The notes: generated from the sequence alone by a model not told the origin. Positions 26,899-35,483 are shown, counted from the stretch's first letter. The stretch is 64,000 nt of DNA from Candidatus Effluviviaceae Genus I sp. (GCA_016867725.1 VGIX01000005.1:12855-76854), one strand, 5' to 3'. Numbers and translations: made by a program.

Positions 26899-27642
26899 TC
26901 ACGCGGAACAAGCGAGGAACGAGGCAGAGCCGTCCTCGACGGGCGTCCACGCGCCGACGGGCGAAGGGAGGACCTCCGACGAAACCACCGCGAACGGCCC
27001 CGCCGGGCCTTGGCCGTCGGTCCGCCACATGGTGTAGTACCTCGGCGTCGTGCTGCCGGGCTCACGCCGCGTCGCGTACACCACGGACCGCGACCTCACG
27101 ACGAGGCAGTTGACGCAGGTGAAGTCCCGCAGTCGTCCGAGCGTCGCGGCGAGGGCGTCCGGCGCGCTCGGACCGTCCATTGCGACCGTCGAGAGCACAT
27201 GTAGGAAGAGCCGCTCGGAGTCCGTGGAGCCCTCCGGAGCGAGCGAAGGGTCCCACGAGAGCTGCGAGGTGTCGCGAACCTCTCCGTTGTGGCAGAAGGC
27301 CCAGACGGCGTCCCGGTGGGTCACGAGGAACGGGTGCGTGTTGGCGGGCGCGATCGACCTCGGGTGCTTGGCGCGCCGCGCGTGGACGACGGCGAGATCG
27401 GTCTCCACGCCCGCCAGCTCGTCGAAGAGCCTGTCCTCGAAGCAGGGCGTGGTGCTGCGAACGCGCTCAAGATGGCCGTCTCTCAGGTACACGGCGCCCC
27501 AGCCGGAGTCGTGAAGGAAGGCGCCCGCGCGCGGCGAGAGCTCGTGCTGGTGCGCCGGGTTCGCGTTCGTCGCCATGGCACGGACGCCCTCCACGACGTC
27601 GGCCATCGCGAAGCTCCCCACCGCAGCGACCATTCTGCACAT
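26899..27642 (-). CDS. Class II glutamine amidotransferase (YafJ/EgtC-like)
   Basis: A 247-residue N-terminal-nucleophile amidotransferase. Cys2 directly after the initiator Met (MCRMVAAVGSF) is the catalytic residue once Met is removed. FCHNGEVRD (about 116-124) and STDSERLF (about 139-146) are the glutamine-binding motifs of the YafJ-like group. No synthetase domain is fused, so it releases ammonia for an unidentified partner or acts as a gamma-glutamyl hydrolase, as EgtC does in ergothioneine synthesis. GGGAGG precedes the ATG. Its promoter is back to back with that of the arginine decarboxylase gene. Confidence 0.85.
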   Translation of the reverse strand: MCRMVAAVGSFAMADVVEGVRAMATNANPAHQHELSPRAGAFLHDSGWGAVYLRDGHLERVRSTTPCFEDRLFDELAGVETDLAVVHARRAKHPRSIAPANTHPFLVTHRDAVWAFCHNGEVRDTSQLSWDPSLAPEGSTDSERLFLHVLSTVAMDGPSAPDALAATLGRLRDFTCVNCLVVRSRSVVYATRREPGSTTPRYYTMWRTDGQGPAGPFAVVSSEVLPSPVGAWTPVEDGSASFLACSA

Positions 27643-27679
27643 CGGCTGCGCCTCCCGAAGGTGCGTCGAACCGACCGCG

Positions 27680-27709
27680 ACTATATCCCGTCGGTCCCGC
27701 CGCGGTCAA
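27680..27709 (-). promoter_or_regulatory. Promoter of the class II amidotransferase gene
   Basis: TTGACC (27709-27704), 18 bases, TATAGT (27685-27680). Leader about 31 nt. It is divergent from the promoter at 27726-27754, so the 260-base gap is a shared control region. Confidence 0.7.
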
Positions 27710-27725
27710 CGCGCCGCGCGGCCCG

Positions 27726-27754
27726 TTGACACCCGGGGACCGCGACCATATACT
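27726..27754 (+). promoter_or_regulatory. Sigma70 promoter of the arginine decarboxylase/agmatinase operon
   Basis: TTGACA (27726-27731), 17 bases, TATACT (27749-27754). Near-consensus. The leader is about 140 nt to the TTG at 27901. Confidence 0.85.
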
Positions 27755-27900
27755 CCTTGCGCCGCGCGCCTCTCGTGGTGCGCGCGGGCGAGCGCCGCTC
27801 CGTTCCGGCAGGCCGTGTCTCCCGCCGGTCGGGCGTCGCCGCGACGATGGCACCGAGACGGAGCGGCCCGGACCGGCGGGAGCGCGTGAGGAGACGAACG

Positions 27901-28461
27901 TTGAGAGGCCCCTGCGAGATCTTCTTGACGAAGGGCTCAGGCAAGCACAAGGAGAAGCTGGCGAGTTTCGAGATGGCCCTCAGGGACGCGAAGATCGCCA
28001 ACTTCAACCTCGTGCGCGTATCCAGCATTCTCCCACCCGGCGCGAGGATCGTCGGTTGCGATACAGGCCTCAAGAGACTGCTCCCCGGCCAGATCGTGTT
28101 CGCGGTCATCTCGGACAACGCGACGAACGAGCCGCATCGGCTCATCGCCGCGTCCGTGGGCGTCGCCCGCCCGAAGGACTCTCACAAGCACGGCTACCTC
28201 TCCGAGCACCACGGCTTCGGGCAGAACGAGGACACGGCCGGCGACTACGCGGAGGACCTCGCCGCCCAGATGCTCGCGACGATCCTCGGCGTTCCGTTCG
28301 ATCCGGACGCGAGCTACGACGAGCGGAAGGAGCACTGGCGGATCAGCAACGAGATCGTGCGCACGAGCAACATCACGCAGACCGCCGTCGGGGACAAGAA
28401 CGGCCTGTGGACGACGGTCCTCACCGCCGCGGTCTTCGTGGTGCCGCCGTTCCACTACTAG
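27901..28461 (+). CDS. pdaD: Pyruvoyl-dependent arginine decarboxylase
   Basis: A 186-residue proenzyme of the pyruvoyl-dependent arginine decarboxylase family, which makes agmatine and CO2 from arginine. It cleaves itself between two Ser residues so that the second becomes the pyruvoyl cofactor. The site is VRVSSILPPG (Ser41-Ser42), matching Ser52-Ser53 of the M. jannaschii enzyme. ISDNATNEPHRLIAASVGVA and a C-terminal aromatic tail (PPFHY) are typical. The start is the TTG at 27901, since GAGGAG lies seven bases upstream; longer starts upstream add an Arg-rich stretch. It is followed after 72 bases by agmatinase on the same transcript, giving arginine to agmatine to putrescine. Confidence 0.93.
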   Translation: MRGPCEIFLTKGSGKHKEKLASFEMALRDAKIANFNLVRVSSILPPGARIVGCDTGLKRLLPGQIVFAVISDNATNEPHRLIAASVGVARPKDSHKHGYLSEHHGFGQNEDTAGDYAEDLAAQMLATILGVPFDPDASYDERKEHWRISNEIVRTSNITQTAVGDKNGLWTTVLTAAVFVVPPFHY

Positions 28462-28533
28462 GCGCGGGGTCCGGAGGCGCGTCGTATCGACGACGGTCGC
28501 GCGCCTCTGCGCGTTCCTCGCGAGGGCAACGCC

Positions 28534-29436
28534 ATGCCATCCCCGCACACGGGCGGTGAGTTCCTCGGCCTCCCCCCTGAGGCTGCCGACGTCGCTCGGG
28601 CGCGGGTCGTCGTCCTCCCCATCCCCTACGAAGCCACGACCACGTACCGCAAGGGCACGGGACTCGGACCGTCCGCGATCCTCGCCGCCTCGGCGCAGGT
28701 GGAGTTCTTCGACGAGACAGAACGCGACGAGCCGTGCTTCCGCGGCATCCACACGCTGCCGCCGCTCGACGCAACCGGTTCGCCCGAGGAGGTCGTCGCG
28801 CGGATCGAGAATGCCGCCGCGACGCACGCGGGCGCCGGGCGGTTCGTGCTCGCGCTCGGGGGCGAGCACACCGTGACCGTCGGCGCCGCGCGCGGTGTGG
28901 CGCGCGGCCGCGGCCCCCTCACGGTGGTGCAGATCGACGCGCACGCGGACCTCAGGAACGAGTACGAAGGCTCGCCCCTCAATCACGCGTGCGTGATGCG
29001 GAGGCTGCTCACGGACTTCCCGATCGTGCAGGTGGGGATCCGCGCGTTCTCGTCCGAGGAGGACGACCTCATCCGGCGCCGGAGCATCACGGCGGTCACG
29101 GCGCGCGAGATCGCGTCCTCGCGCGGATCGTACCCGGAGACCGCCACGGACGCTCCCTGGATCCGTCGCGCGTTGGCCGCTGTCGCCACGGACGCGGCGT
29201 ATCTCACGGTGGACCTCGACGGTCTCGATCCGTCGGTGGTGCCGGCCGTCGGGACGCCCGACCCGGGCGGACTCCTGTGGTACGAGGCGCTCGCGTTCAT
29301 CGAGGCCCTGTTCGCCGAGCGCGCCGTCGTCGCGGCGGACGTCGTCGAGCTGTGCCCGGCCCCGGACTCCGCGCGGTCCGACTACGCCGCGGCCCGCCTC
29401 GCCTACAAGATCGCAGGACACGCCCTGCGCGCGTGA
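28534..29436 (+). CDS. speB: Agmatinase (ureohydrolase family)
   Basis: A 300-residue binuclear manganese enzyme that hydrolyses agmatine to putrescine and urea. Metal ligands are present: His112 in GGEHTV, Asp135, His137 and Asp139 in DAHADL, and Asp227 and Asp229 in DLDGLDPS. The gating motif GLLWYEAL lies near 254. His151 (SPLNHACVMR) is the residue expected in agmatinases. Its position directly after the pyruvoyl arginine decarboxylase supports agmatinase over arginase or formimidoylglutamase. It ends 13 bases from the convergent amidotransferase gene. Confidence 0.92.
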   Translation: MPSPHTGGEFLGLPPEAADVARARVVVLPIPYEATTTYRKGTGLGPSAILAASAQVEFFDETERDEPCFRGIHTLPPLDATGSPEEVVARIENAAATHAGAGRFVLALGGEHTVTVGAARGVARGRGPLTVVQIDAHADLRNEYEGSPLNHACVMRRLLTDFPIVQVGIRAFSSEEDDLIRRRSITAVTAREIASSRGSYPETATDAPWIRRALAAVATDAAYLTVDLDGLDPSVVPAVGTPDPGGLLWYEALAFIEALFAERAVVAADVVELCPAPDSARSDYAAARLAYKIAGHALRA

Positions 29437-29449
29437 GGACGCCGCGCGC

Positions 29450-30124
29450 TCACCCGATCCACGCCCTGAAGATCCGCGCGGCGTTCGCGAGGATGTCCGC
29501 GCCGTCGTGCGCGAACCGCCCGCGCAGTCCCGTCGCCTCCCACGCGTCGTCCGCGTCGAAGACGTCGTCCCCGTAGCATGGGTGGAATTGCACGCCGTAG
29601 ACGGGAAGGCCCGCGCGGCGGATCGCCTGCACGCCGCAGTAGTCGGAGGTCGCGATGAGATCGAAGCCGTGGGGGACGCGCTCGAGCTGGTCCCCGTGCT
29701 GCTCCGGGACGAGGGCGCGGTGGCCGAGTCCGGCGAAGAGCGGATCCCCGCCCACAAGCTCGATGTGGTACAGGCCGATGCGCTTGGCCTCGCGCACGAC
29801 CTCGGCGCCGAACGCCCGTCCCAGCAGCTGATGGCCGAAGCAGACGGCGAGCACGGGGAGGCGACGGGCGACCGCTTCGACGAGGAGCGCCCCTTCCTCC
29901 TCCATCCACGGCAACCTCGCCGTCACGGACCGCTCGCTGCCGGAGAGGACGAGGGCATCCGCCCCGCGCGCCGCCAGCCACGCGCGCGGCGCGCCGAGCC
30001 CGCCCTGCGGTTCGACGATCGTCGCGTCGAACGCCGTGCCGAACGCGCCGGCGAGGCGACGCGCTCCGTAGGAGGAGTCAGGTGCGTCGTTGCTCAGAAC
30101 GACGAGCCGCGGTCTTCTCGACAC
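29450..30124 (-). CDS. Type 1 glutamine amidotransferase domain protein with altered catalytic triad
   Basis: A 224-residue class I amidotransferase-like protein. Nucleophile Cys95 is in VLAVCFGHQLLG and His181 in YGVQFHPC. The third residue of the triad, the Glu of the usual HPE motif, is replaced by Cys183 (HPCYGD), so hydrolysis may be lost or altered. The domain stands alone with no synthetase fused. The start is GTG 30124, with GGGAGG four bases upstream. It overlaps the end of the flavoprotein gene by 31 bases, so the two are translated from one mRNA. The partner enzyme is unknown. Confidence 0.82.
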   Translation of the reverse strand: MSRRPRLVVLSNDAPDSSYGARRLAGAFGTAFDATIVEPQGGLGAPRAWLAARGADALVLSGSERSVTARLPWMEEEGALLVEAVARRLPVLAVCFGHQLLGRAFGAEVVREAKRIGLYHIELVGGDPLFAGLGHRALVPEQHGDQLERVPHGFDLIATSDYCGVQAIRRAGLPVYGVQFHPCYGDDVFDADDAWEATGLRGRFAHDGADILANAARIFRAWIG

Positions 30125-31233
30125 TGAGCCTCCCTGCGCCACCCCCGCGCGCGCTCCGAAGGCGCCATCCAGAGAAACGCCCTCCGCAAGGGCCCTGCCG
30201 AGAGCGCGCGGTCGGCGACGCGCGCGCCGGCGGTGTAGAGGAGGTTTCCCACTCCGCTGAGCGCGAGAACCGCCGGGCGGACCTCCGCGGAGACGCGCCG
30301 CGCGTAGAGCGCCCCAGCGTCCGCGCCCGACTCGACGGCGGTCGCGATTGACTCCGCGGCCGTCCGTCCGCTCGCGATCGCGTGGGAGATGCCCTCCCCC
30401 GTGACGGGGTCGGCCAGCCCTGCGGCGTCGCCGACGAAGAGCACGCGGCCGACCGCCGCTTCCGCCCGTCGCGGGCCCGCGGGCACCGGAAACGCGAACG
30501 GTCCCTCCGTCCGCCACGCGGCGAGCCCTCGCGCCGCCAGAAACGCGCGCAGAGCGGACGCGATGTCCTTCGACATGGGGAGCTGCGTGTACACGCCGAC
30601 GTTCAGGTGGTCGCGCTTGGGGAACACCCAGCCGTACCCGCGGCGGTGCCCGGTGAGATCGAACGTGATCCTGTCGCGCGCGAGCTCGCTGTCGCCGCCC
30701 GCCGGCGGGAAGGCGCGGACGTAGATCGCGCTCGACAGCCTGAGGGGCGTCGCGCCACAGCGCGCGCGGAGCGCCCCCCCCGCGCCGTCCGCCGCGACGA
30801 CGTACCGCGCGCGCCACTCGGCCTGGCTCCCGCCCGCGCGCACGCCGACCGACGCGTCGTCGGTCCCGGCCAGCTCCGCCGCCACGCCGCTCTCCGCCCG
30901 CGCGCCGGCCGCCGCCGCCGCCTCGAAGAGCATCGCGTCGAGCTCGGGGCGCGTCGTCGTCGAGATGAGGCTCTCTCCGCCCGTCCACACGAGCTTCGTG
31001 CGCCGGCCCACCACGACCTCGATCGCGCGGAACTCCTTGTGCACGATGGACGCGACAGCCGGGCCGAGCCGAGCGAGCGCGCGGGCGGAGAGCCCGGCGG
31101 CGCAGGGCTTCGGCCGCGGAAGGCGCTCGCGCTCGACCAGCAGTACGCTGAGCCCGAGTTCCGCGGCTCGCCGCGCACAGCTCGAGCCCGCGGGGCCGCC
31201 CCCCACCACGATGAGATCGAGGGTGTTCGCCAA
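30094..31233 (-). CDS. Geranylgeranyl reductase family flavoprotein
   Basis: A 379-residue FAD enzyme. The N-terminal motif is VGGGPAGSSCARRAAELGL (about 10-28), followed by PRPKPCAAGLSARAL, which matches the family's KxCAGGLS-type loop. GDAAGLADPVTGEGISHAI (about 280) is the second FAD motif with the DP-TGEGI signature. These enzymes saturate geranylgeranyl chains in lipids, quinones or chlorophyll. Initiation is at a TTG (31233-31231) preceded by GGGGGCGCC. The gene starts 18 bases after the phosphoesterase gene and overlaps the amidotransferase gene, forming a three-gene operon of unknown purpose. Confidence 0.88.
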   Translation of the reverse strand: MANTLDLIVVGGGPAGSSCARRAAELGLSVLLVERERLPRPKPCAAGLSARALARLGPAVASIVHKEFRAIEVVVGRRTKLVWTGGESLISTTTRPELDAMLFEAAAAAGARAESGVAAELAGTDDASVGVRAGGSQAEWRARYVVAADGAGGALRARCGATPLRLSSAIYVRAFPPAGGDSELARDRITFDLTGHRRGYGWVFPKRDHLNVGVYTQLPMSKDIASALRAFLAARGLAAWRTEGPFAFPVPAGPRRAEAAVGRVLFVGDAAGLADPVTGEGISHAIASGRTAAESIATAVESGADAGALYARRVSAEVRPAVLALSGVGNLLYTAGARVADRALSAGPLRRAFLWMAPSERARGWRREAQCREDRGSSF

Positions 31234-31251
31234 GGCGCCCCCGCGGCCGTG

Positions 31252-33003
31252 CTACTCCAACACGAGCCGGCCGAACGTGCTCGGGTCGTAGTCGATCGGG
31301 ACCTGCCAGTCTGCCGACGCCCCGGTCCGCGCCTGCTTCCTTCGGAAGTTGAGTCCCCAAACCGCGCCCGGCGCCGCGCTCGTTTCGAGCGTATCCATGG
31401 AGATCCGCGCCTCGAGGACCCACCGGTCGCCCAGCCGGGCGACCGCCGCTTCGTGTTCCCCGTCCCACGCGCGGTCCGCCGAGTAGCCCCCGACGCCGCC
31501 CACGACGATCCGCTGATCGAACGCCGTGGCCACGGGGTTCCAGTAGATCTGGTACACCGTTCCGTGGTCGCGGTTCGGCTGGATGAAGAACCCGACGCAG
31601 TCCTCGCCGTACACCGCGCCGTCGCGTTCGGTGACGCGGGCGGCCAGCGCGTCCATGATCGGCTCCGCGCAGTCGGCGGCGATGTACAGGTTCGCGTCGT
31701 CGTACCCGAACAGGACCCTGGTCTCGCCCTCGACGGTCTCTTCGTACGGCGGGAACAGCCTCGAGACCGCCGCCGCGCGCCCCCACCCCTCTTCGTCGAT
31801 CGCGCCGTCGATGACGGGCGAACGCTCGAACCGCGCCGCTGTCGCCGTCCGCACGGCCCGCAGGGGCACATCCACGTCCAGCCGACGGCCGTCGCTCAGC
31901 GGGTACTTGAGCGACAGCCTCGGCAGCGGGTAGAGGTCACCTGTGTTCGTCGCCGTGAATCGGCACTCCGCCGCGCCCCCGGGGGCGACGGACACGCGCG
32001 CCTCGGTTGGCTCGACGGTCCATCCGTCCGTGGCGGTCCACGTCAAGAGATCGTCCACGGGCTCCCCGGAGTCGTTCCTGATGGAGACCACGAGCGGAGC
32101 CCGCACCGAGGCGTTCTCGAACACGGGAACGGCGGCGACGGTCACCTGATCGCGCTCGATCCGCGCGATCTCATCGCGAGTCGCGAGCGAGACGACGCCG
32201 AATGGATGGATGCTCCCCAGACCCACGATCGCGATCTGGTGCCCGTCGGGACGCACGCTCACCCAGCCGAACTGGTAGAACTGCCCTCGCACGACCGAGT
32301 CGTCCCGCCCCATCCCGCCCCCCGAGCTTCCCACAACGACGTAGTCGATGCCGTCGAACCGATCGGTGATGGTCGTGTGGTAGTGCCCGTTGAAGACGGC
32401 GTCCACGCCGTATCGCACGAAGAGGTCATGCAGCGGGTCCGGTTCGCCGGCGGGGAGCGTCCGCTCCCAGAACGGCTTGTGGAAGAAGACGAATGTCCTC
32501 GCCGCGCCGGCACTCGCCATGAGGTCGGCCTCCAGCCACTCGCGCTGCGGGCCGACCACCTCGGCCGAGGCGTTCAGCCGGGCCGTATCCAGGATGATGA
32601 AGTGAACGCCTCTGTAGTCGAACGAGTAGTAGGGCTGCTGCCCGGTCTTCTCGACGTAGACGACCTCGGCGTCGTCGCTCCAGATGTCGTGATTGCCCGG
32701 TGTCATGTGGACCGGCGCCCGCAGGCCCCGGATGACCGGAAGCAGGGAGTCCCACTCGGCCCTCGCCCGGTCGTAGTCCTCGCCGTACCCCTCGATGTGG
32801 TCGCCCACGGTCACGACGATGTCGGGATCCAGCAGGTTGATCTCGTCGATGACGCGCTCGTAGATGCCGGGCACGTGGCCCCCGGTTCTGTCGCTCAGGA
32901 TCGCCATGTGGAAGAGCGGCTCACCGTCCGCCGCGCGGGCCACGACCGCCCACGCCGCGCAGAGCGCGAGAGCCGTCGGGAGTGCCATCCACCTTCTCAC
33001 CAC
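31252..33003 (-). CDS. Secreted calcineurin-like phosphoesterase with C-terminal CBM9/DOMON-like domain
   Basis: A 583-residue exported protein with a signal peptide (MALPTALALCAAWAVVARAA). The metallophosphoesterase core holds SDRTGG, VTVGDHIEGYG, TPGNHDIWSD, FFHKPFW and NGHYHT (about 40-205). The first motif has SDR rather than the usual D-x-H, so metal site 1 may be changed. A beta-sandwich linker follows, then a C-terminal carbohydrate-binding-9/DOMON-like domain (ARFERSPVIDGAIDEEGWGR, GYDDANLYIAADCAE, FFIQPNRDHGTVYQIYWNP). The start is the first of two tandem GTG codons at 33003. A TTGACT-17-TAGCAT promoter precedes it, and the flavoprotein gene follows. Confidence 0.85.
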   Translation of the reverse strand: MVRRWMALPTALALCAAWAVVARAADGEPLFHMAILSDRTGGHVPGIYERVIDEINLLDPDIVVTVGDHIEGYGEDYDRARAEWDSLLPVIRGLRAPVHMTPGNHDIWSDDAEVVYVEKTGQQPYYSFDYRGVHFIILDTARLNASAEVVGPQREWLEADLMASAGAARTFVFFHKPFWERTLPAGEPDPLHDLFVRYGVDAVFNGHYHTTITDRFDGIDYVVVGSSGGGMGRDDSVVRGQFYQFGWVSVRPDGHQIAIVGLGSIHPFGVVSLATRDEIARIERDQVTVAAVPVFENASVRAPLVVSIRNDSGEPVDDLLTWTATDGWTVEPTEARVSVAPGGAAECRFTATNTGDLYPLPRLSLKYPLSDGRRLDVDVPLRAVRTATAARFERSPVIDGAIDEEGWGRAAAVSRLFPPYEETVEGETRVLFGYDDANLYIAADCAEPIMDALAARVTERDGAVYGEDCVGFFIQPNRDHGTVYQIYWNPVATAFDQRIVVGGVGGYSADRAWDGEHEAAVARLGDRWVLEARISMDTLETSAAPGAVWGLNFRRKQARTGASADWQVPIDYDPSTFGRLVLE

Positions 33004-33060
33004 GGTATCATCCCCTCCTTCCGTCCGTCGTCCGAACCGCCACCGCCGTCCGGAGTCGAG

Positions 33061-33089
33061 ATGCTAGTCCACGGCGACCGCCGAGTCAA
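33061..33089 (-). promoter_or_regulatory. Promoter of the phosphoesterase/flavoprotein/amidotransferase operon
   Basis: TTGACT (33089-33084), 17 bases, TAGCAT (33066-33061). Leader about 50 nt. Confidence 0.65.
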
Positions 33090-33181
33090 CCTGAGCCGCC
33101 TCCGCTCCGAGGTCTGTCGAGCCGCTCGCTCGCGAGGAACGAACCCGCGGCGACCTCGCTCTCCCGCTCGTCAAGATTGTG

Positions 33182-33212
33182 TTGACACGTCTCGCATCGC
33201 TGATGGTATTCT
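33182..33212 (+). promoter_or_regulatory. Promoter of the zinc-ribbon/DUF2007 gene
   Basis: TTGACA (33182-33187). The -10 is either TATTCT (33207-33212, spacer 19) or GGTATT (33205-33210, spacer 17). Divergent from the promoter at 33061-33089. Confidence 0.5.
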
Positions 33213-33259
33213 ACGCGAGCGGGTCAGGAGTCGTGTGACGTCTCTCGGAGGTGAGCATC

Positions 33260-33604
33260 GTGGCCGTCTGTCCCGAGTGCGAGTGCGAGTACGACGATGT
33301 GCTCGAGGTGTGTCCCCGCTGCAAGGTCGCTCTCGTGACGAAGGTCGCGCACGCGCGCGCCGACGCGCCGGACGATGACGACGAGCAGGACCTCCCGCGT
33401 GAGGGACTCGTCGTCATCGATACGTCGGACGACGAGGACCACATAGGGCAGATCCGGGAGCTGCTCGAGGAGAGCGGCATCCCGTGCTTCCTCAGCAACG
33501 AGCTGAGCCCCGCCGAGACCGAGCCGGCCAGGACCGAGGTCATGATCCCACGCGAGATGCTCGATGACGCCAAGAGGCTGATCCGTTCCTACTCGGCCCG
33601 GTGA
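33260..33604 (+). CDS. Zinc-ribbon protein with DUF2007 domain
   Basis: A 114-residue protein. An N-terminal zinc ribbon has two CxxC knuckles, CPECECEYDDVLEVCPRC (about 4-21). A C-terminal DUF2007 domain follows (GLVVIDTSDDEDHIGQIREL, then SGIPCFLSNE and VMIPREMLDDAKRLI). DUF2007 has been proposed to act in signalling, but no function is established. The start is GTG 33260, because GGAGG sits eight bases upstream; a GTG at 33251 overlaps that site. Confidence 0.82.
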   Translation: MAVCPECECEYDDVLEVCPRCKVALVTKVAHARADAPDDDDEQDLPREGLVVIDTSDDEDHIGQIRELLEESGIPCFLSNELSPAETEPARTEVMIPREMLDDAKRLIRSYSAR

Positions 33605-33631
33605 GCCCGCCGGGCCCGCAGCCCTGATCGC

Positions 33632-34114
33632 CTACCGCTTGTAGCCGATGGCCCTGAGCAGGGACCGCCGCTCCGCGGCGTCCGCGTCGCTCTCGACGCC
33701 CTTCGGCGATGACCCGTCGATCACCCCCAGAACGCCACGCCCCTGGGCGGTGCAGGCCACGACGACCTCGACGGGGTTCGATGTCGCGCAGAAGACCGAG
33801 CAGACCTCCTGGCACCCCTTGACGGCGTTGAGCACGTTGATGGGGTACCCGCCCTCGAGCGCGATCGCGAAGGTGTGCCCGGCGCCGACGCGCTCGACGA
33901 TGGAGGTCGCGACGTCCTTGAGGCGCTCGTCGTTCCCGTCGCGCCTCACGAGGCACGGTCCGGACGCCTCGGCGAACGCGACCCCGAACCGGAGCCCCGG
34001 CCCCGACGTCACCACGGCCTCGTAGAGGTCTTCCACCGTCTTGACGAAGTGCGACTGCCCGAGGATGATCCCGACGCCCTCCGGGCAGCCGAGCCTCACG
34101 CTTGCCAGTTCCAT
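33632..34114 (-). CDS. Adenosine-specific kinase family protein (DUF355)
   Basis: A 160-residue protein that matches the adenosine-specific kinase family described in archaea and some bacteria. Conserved stretches are ILGQSHFVKTVEDLYEA (about 17-33), FGVAFAEASGPCLVRRDGND (about 43-62), GAGHTFAIALEGGYPINVLN (about 77-96) and the C-terminal GVLGVIDGSSPKGVE. The family consists of small single-domain proteins with a phosphate-binding loop. The role here is not clear, as neighbours are unrelated. GGGAGG precedes the ATG. The promoter TTGATT-17-GATAAT gives a leader of about 44 nt. Confidence 0.85.
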   Translation of the reverse strand: MELASVRLGCPEGVGIILGQSHFVKTVEDLYEAVVTSGPGLRFGVAFAEASGPCLVRRDGNDERLKDVATSIVERVGAGHTFAIALEGGYPINVLNAVKGCQEVCSVFCATSNPVEVVVACTAQGRGVLGVIDGSSPKGVESDADAAERRSLLRAIGYKR

Positions 34115-34164
34115 GCTGCGCCTCCCGCTCCGTTGGTGCGCGATGACCGATGGACACGCGCGGC

Positions 34165-34193
34165 ATTATCGCTCCGCGCGCGGCGGGAATCAA
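34165..34193 (-). promoter_or_regulatory. Sigma70 promoter of the adenosine-specific kinase gene
   Basis: TTGATT (34193-34188), 17 bases, GATAAT (34170-34165). Divergent from the promoter at 34224-34252. Confidence 0.7.
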
Positions 34194-34223
34194 ACCGCAA
34201 GCTGAAGGGACGCAGTTCGGGTG

Positions 34224-34252
34224 TTGTGCCGCCGCGCGGTCGGGGCTAGACT
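34224..34252 (+). promoter_or_regulatory. Promoter of the glycosyltransferase gene
   Basis: TTGTGC (34224-34229), 17 bases, TAGACT (34247-34252). Leader about 42 nt to the GTG at 34302. Confidence 0.55.
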
Positions 34253-34301
34253 CCGTGGTCGCGCGGTCTCGCAGCGTGGAACGTGAGCCGGGGACTCCAC
34301 G

Positions 34302-35441
34302 GTGAAGGTCCTCTACCTCTCTGAGATCCAGTGGCTCTCCCAGGTGTCGCGGAAGCACCTGATCGTCCGCCGCTTCCCGCGCGACTGGGAGGTGCTGTTC
34401 CTCTCCCCGCTGAACCTCAAGGCCGACGAGAACAGCTTCGTGACGCGCCGCGACGCGGCCTGCCCCAACGTGAGGTACCGCTCCCTCGCGCTGCCGAAGC
34501 CTGACGCACGGTCCGCGCTTCTGAGGTCGCTGTCCCCGGCCCTCGGCGTCCTGGGGCGCGCGATCGTGGGGCGCCTCGCCGGCGGCTTCGCGCCGGACGT
34601 GGCCGTGTGCTCGAACATCTGGATGGCCCCCGCGGCGTCGGACCTCCGGGCCCGCGGCGTCCCGGTCGTGTACGACCTCAACGACCTGCACACCGAGTTC
34701 TACCCTGCCTGTCGCGAGCGGGCCGAGGCCATGTTCCGCCGCCTCGTCGGGCTGGCGAGCGAGGTCGTGGCGTCGTCCGAGCATCTTCACCGCGTCGCGG
34801 GCCGCGGTGTCGTCATCGGAAACGGCGTCGACCTCGACACGTTCGACGGGCGGCGCGACGTGTCGCCGCCCGCCGGCGTCGCTGGGAGCACGCTCGCGGC
34901 ATGCGACGACCTCGTCGCCTACGTGGGTTCGGTGGACGACAGGATCGACCCGGCGTTCGTGGCGCGCCTGCTCGAGAGGCTCGCGGAATCGGGCCGCAGC
35001 GTCGGGCTCGTGCTCGTCGGCAGGGTCTTCGACGTGGCCCTCGCGTGGAAGGAGCGCCTCGAGGCGCGGTTCCCGGACAGGGTCCTCTTCACGGGTCGCG
35101 TTCCCTACGATGCGCTGCCCGCGTTGCTCGCGCAGGCGTCCGTCGGCATCGCGCCGTTCGCGAGGAGCGCGAGAACGGCCGCGATCAACCCCAACAAGCT
35201 GTACATGTACGCGGCGATGGGACTCAACGTGGTCTCGACACCGTTCTCTGCGGAGGTCGAGCGGCACGGAGACATCGTCTACATCGCTTCGGAGCCCGAC
35301 GCCTTCGCCGACTCCGTGATGGCGGCGCTCGACGACCGGCGGCGGCGCGCGGTCGTGCGCGAACGGATCGCGGTGCCGAACGGCTGGGACGAGAAGGCGC
35401 TCCGGTTTCGCGAGCTCCTCACCTCGCTCGCAGCCCGATAG
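34302..35441 (+). CDS. Glycosyltransferase (GT-B fold, group 1-like)
   Basis: A 379-residue enzyme. Its N-terminus (MKVLYLSEIQWLSQVSRKHL) and the block VVYDLNDLHTEFYPAC match the acceptor half of GT-B transferases such as those annotated as teichuronic or exopolysaccharide glycosyltransferases. The donor half has VIGNGVDLDTF, LVAYVGSVDDRIDPAF, VLVGRVFDVALAW, FTGRVPYDALPALLAQASVG and INPNKLYMYAAMGLNVVS, where Asn-Lys-Leu replaces the more common Glu-centred motif. It should transfer sugar from a nucleotide donor in the cytoplasm. Start is GTG at 34302. A terminator follows. Confidence 0.85.
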   Translation: MKVLYLSEIQWLSQVSRKHLIVRRFPRDWEVLFLSPLNLKADENSFVTRRDAACPNVRYRSLALPKPDARSALLRSLSPALGVLGRAIVGRLAGGFAPDVAVCSNIWMAPAASDLRARGVPVVYDLNDLHTEFYPACRERAEAMFRRLVGLASEVVASSEHLHRVAGRGVVIGNGVDLDTFDGRRDVSPPAGVAGSTLAACDDLVAYVGSVDDRIDPAFVARLLERLAESGRSVGLVLVGRVFDVALAWKERLEARFPDRVLFTGRVPYDALPALLAQASVGIAPFARSARTAAINPNKLYMYAAMGLNVVSTPFSAEVERHGDIVYIASEPDAFADSVMAALDDRRRRAVVRERIAVPNGWDEKALRFRELLTSLAAR

Positions 35442-35483
35442 CCCTCGCGCGACCCGCCCCGGGGCGGCGGGCCTGCAGACGAC

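Noticed and set aside
30382-33378. A + strand open frame of about 1000 codons across the flavoprotein and phosphoesterase genes
   Set aside because: It covers two clear minus-strand genes with known motifs, has no domain and no ribosome site.
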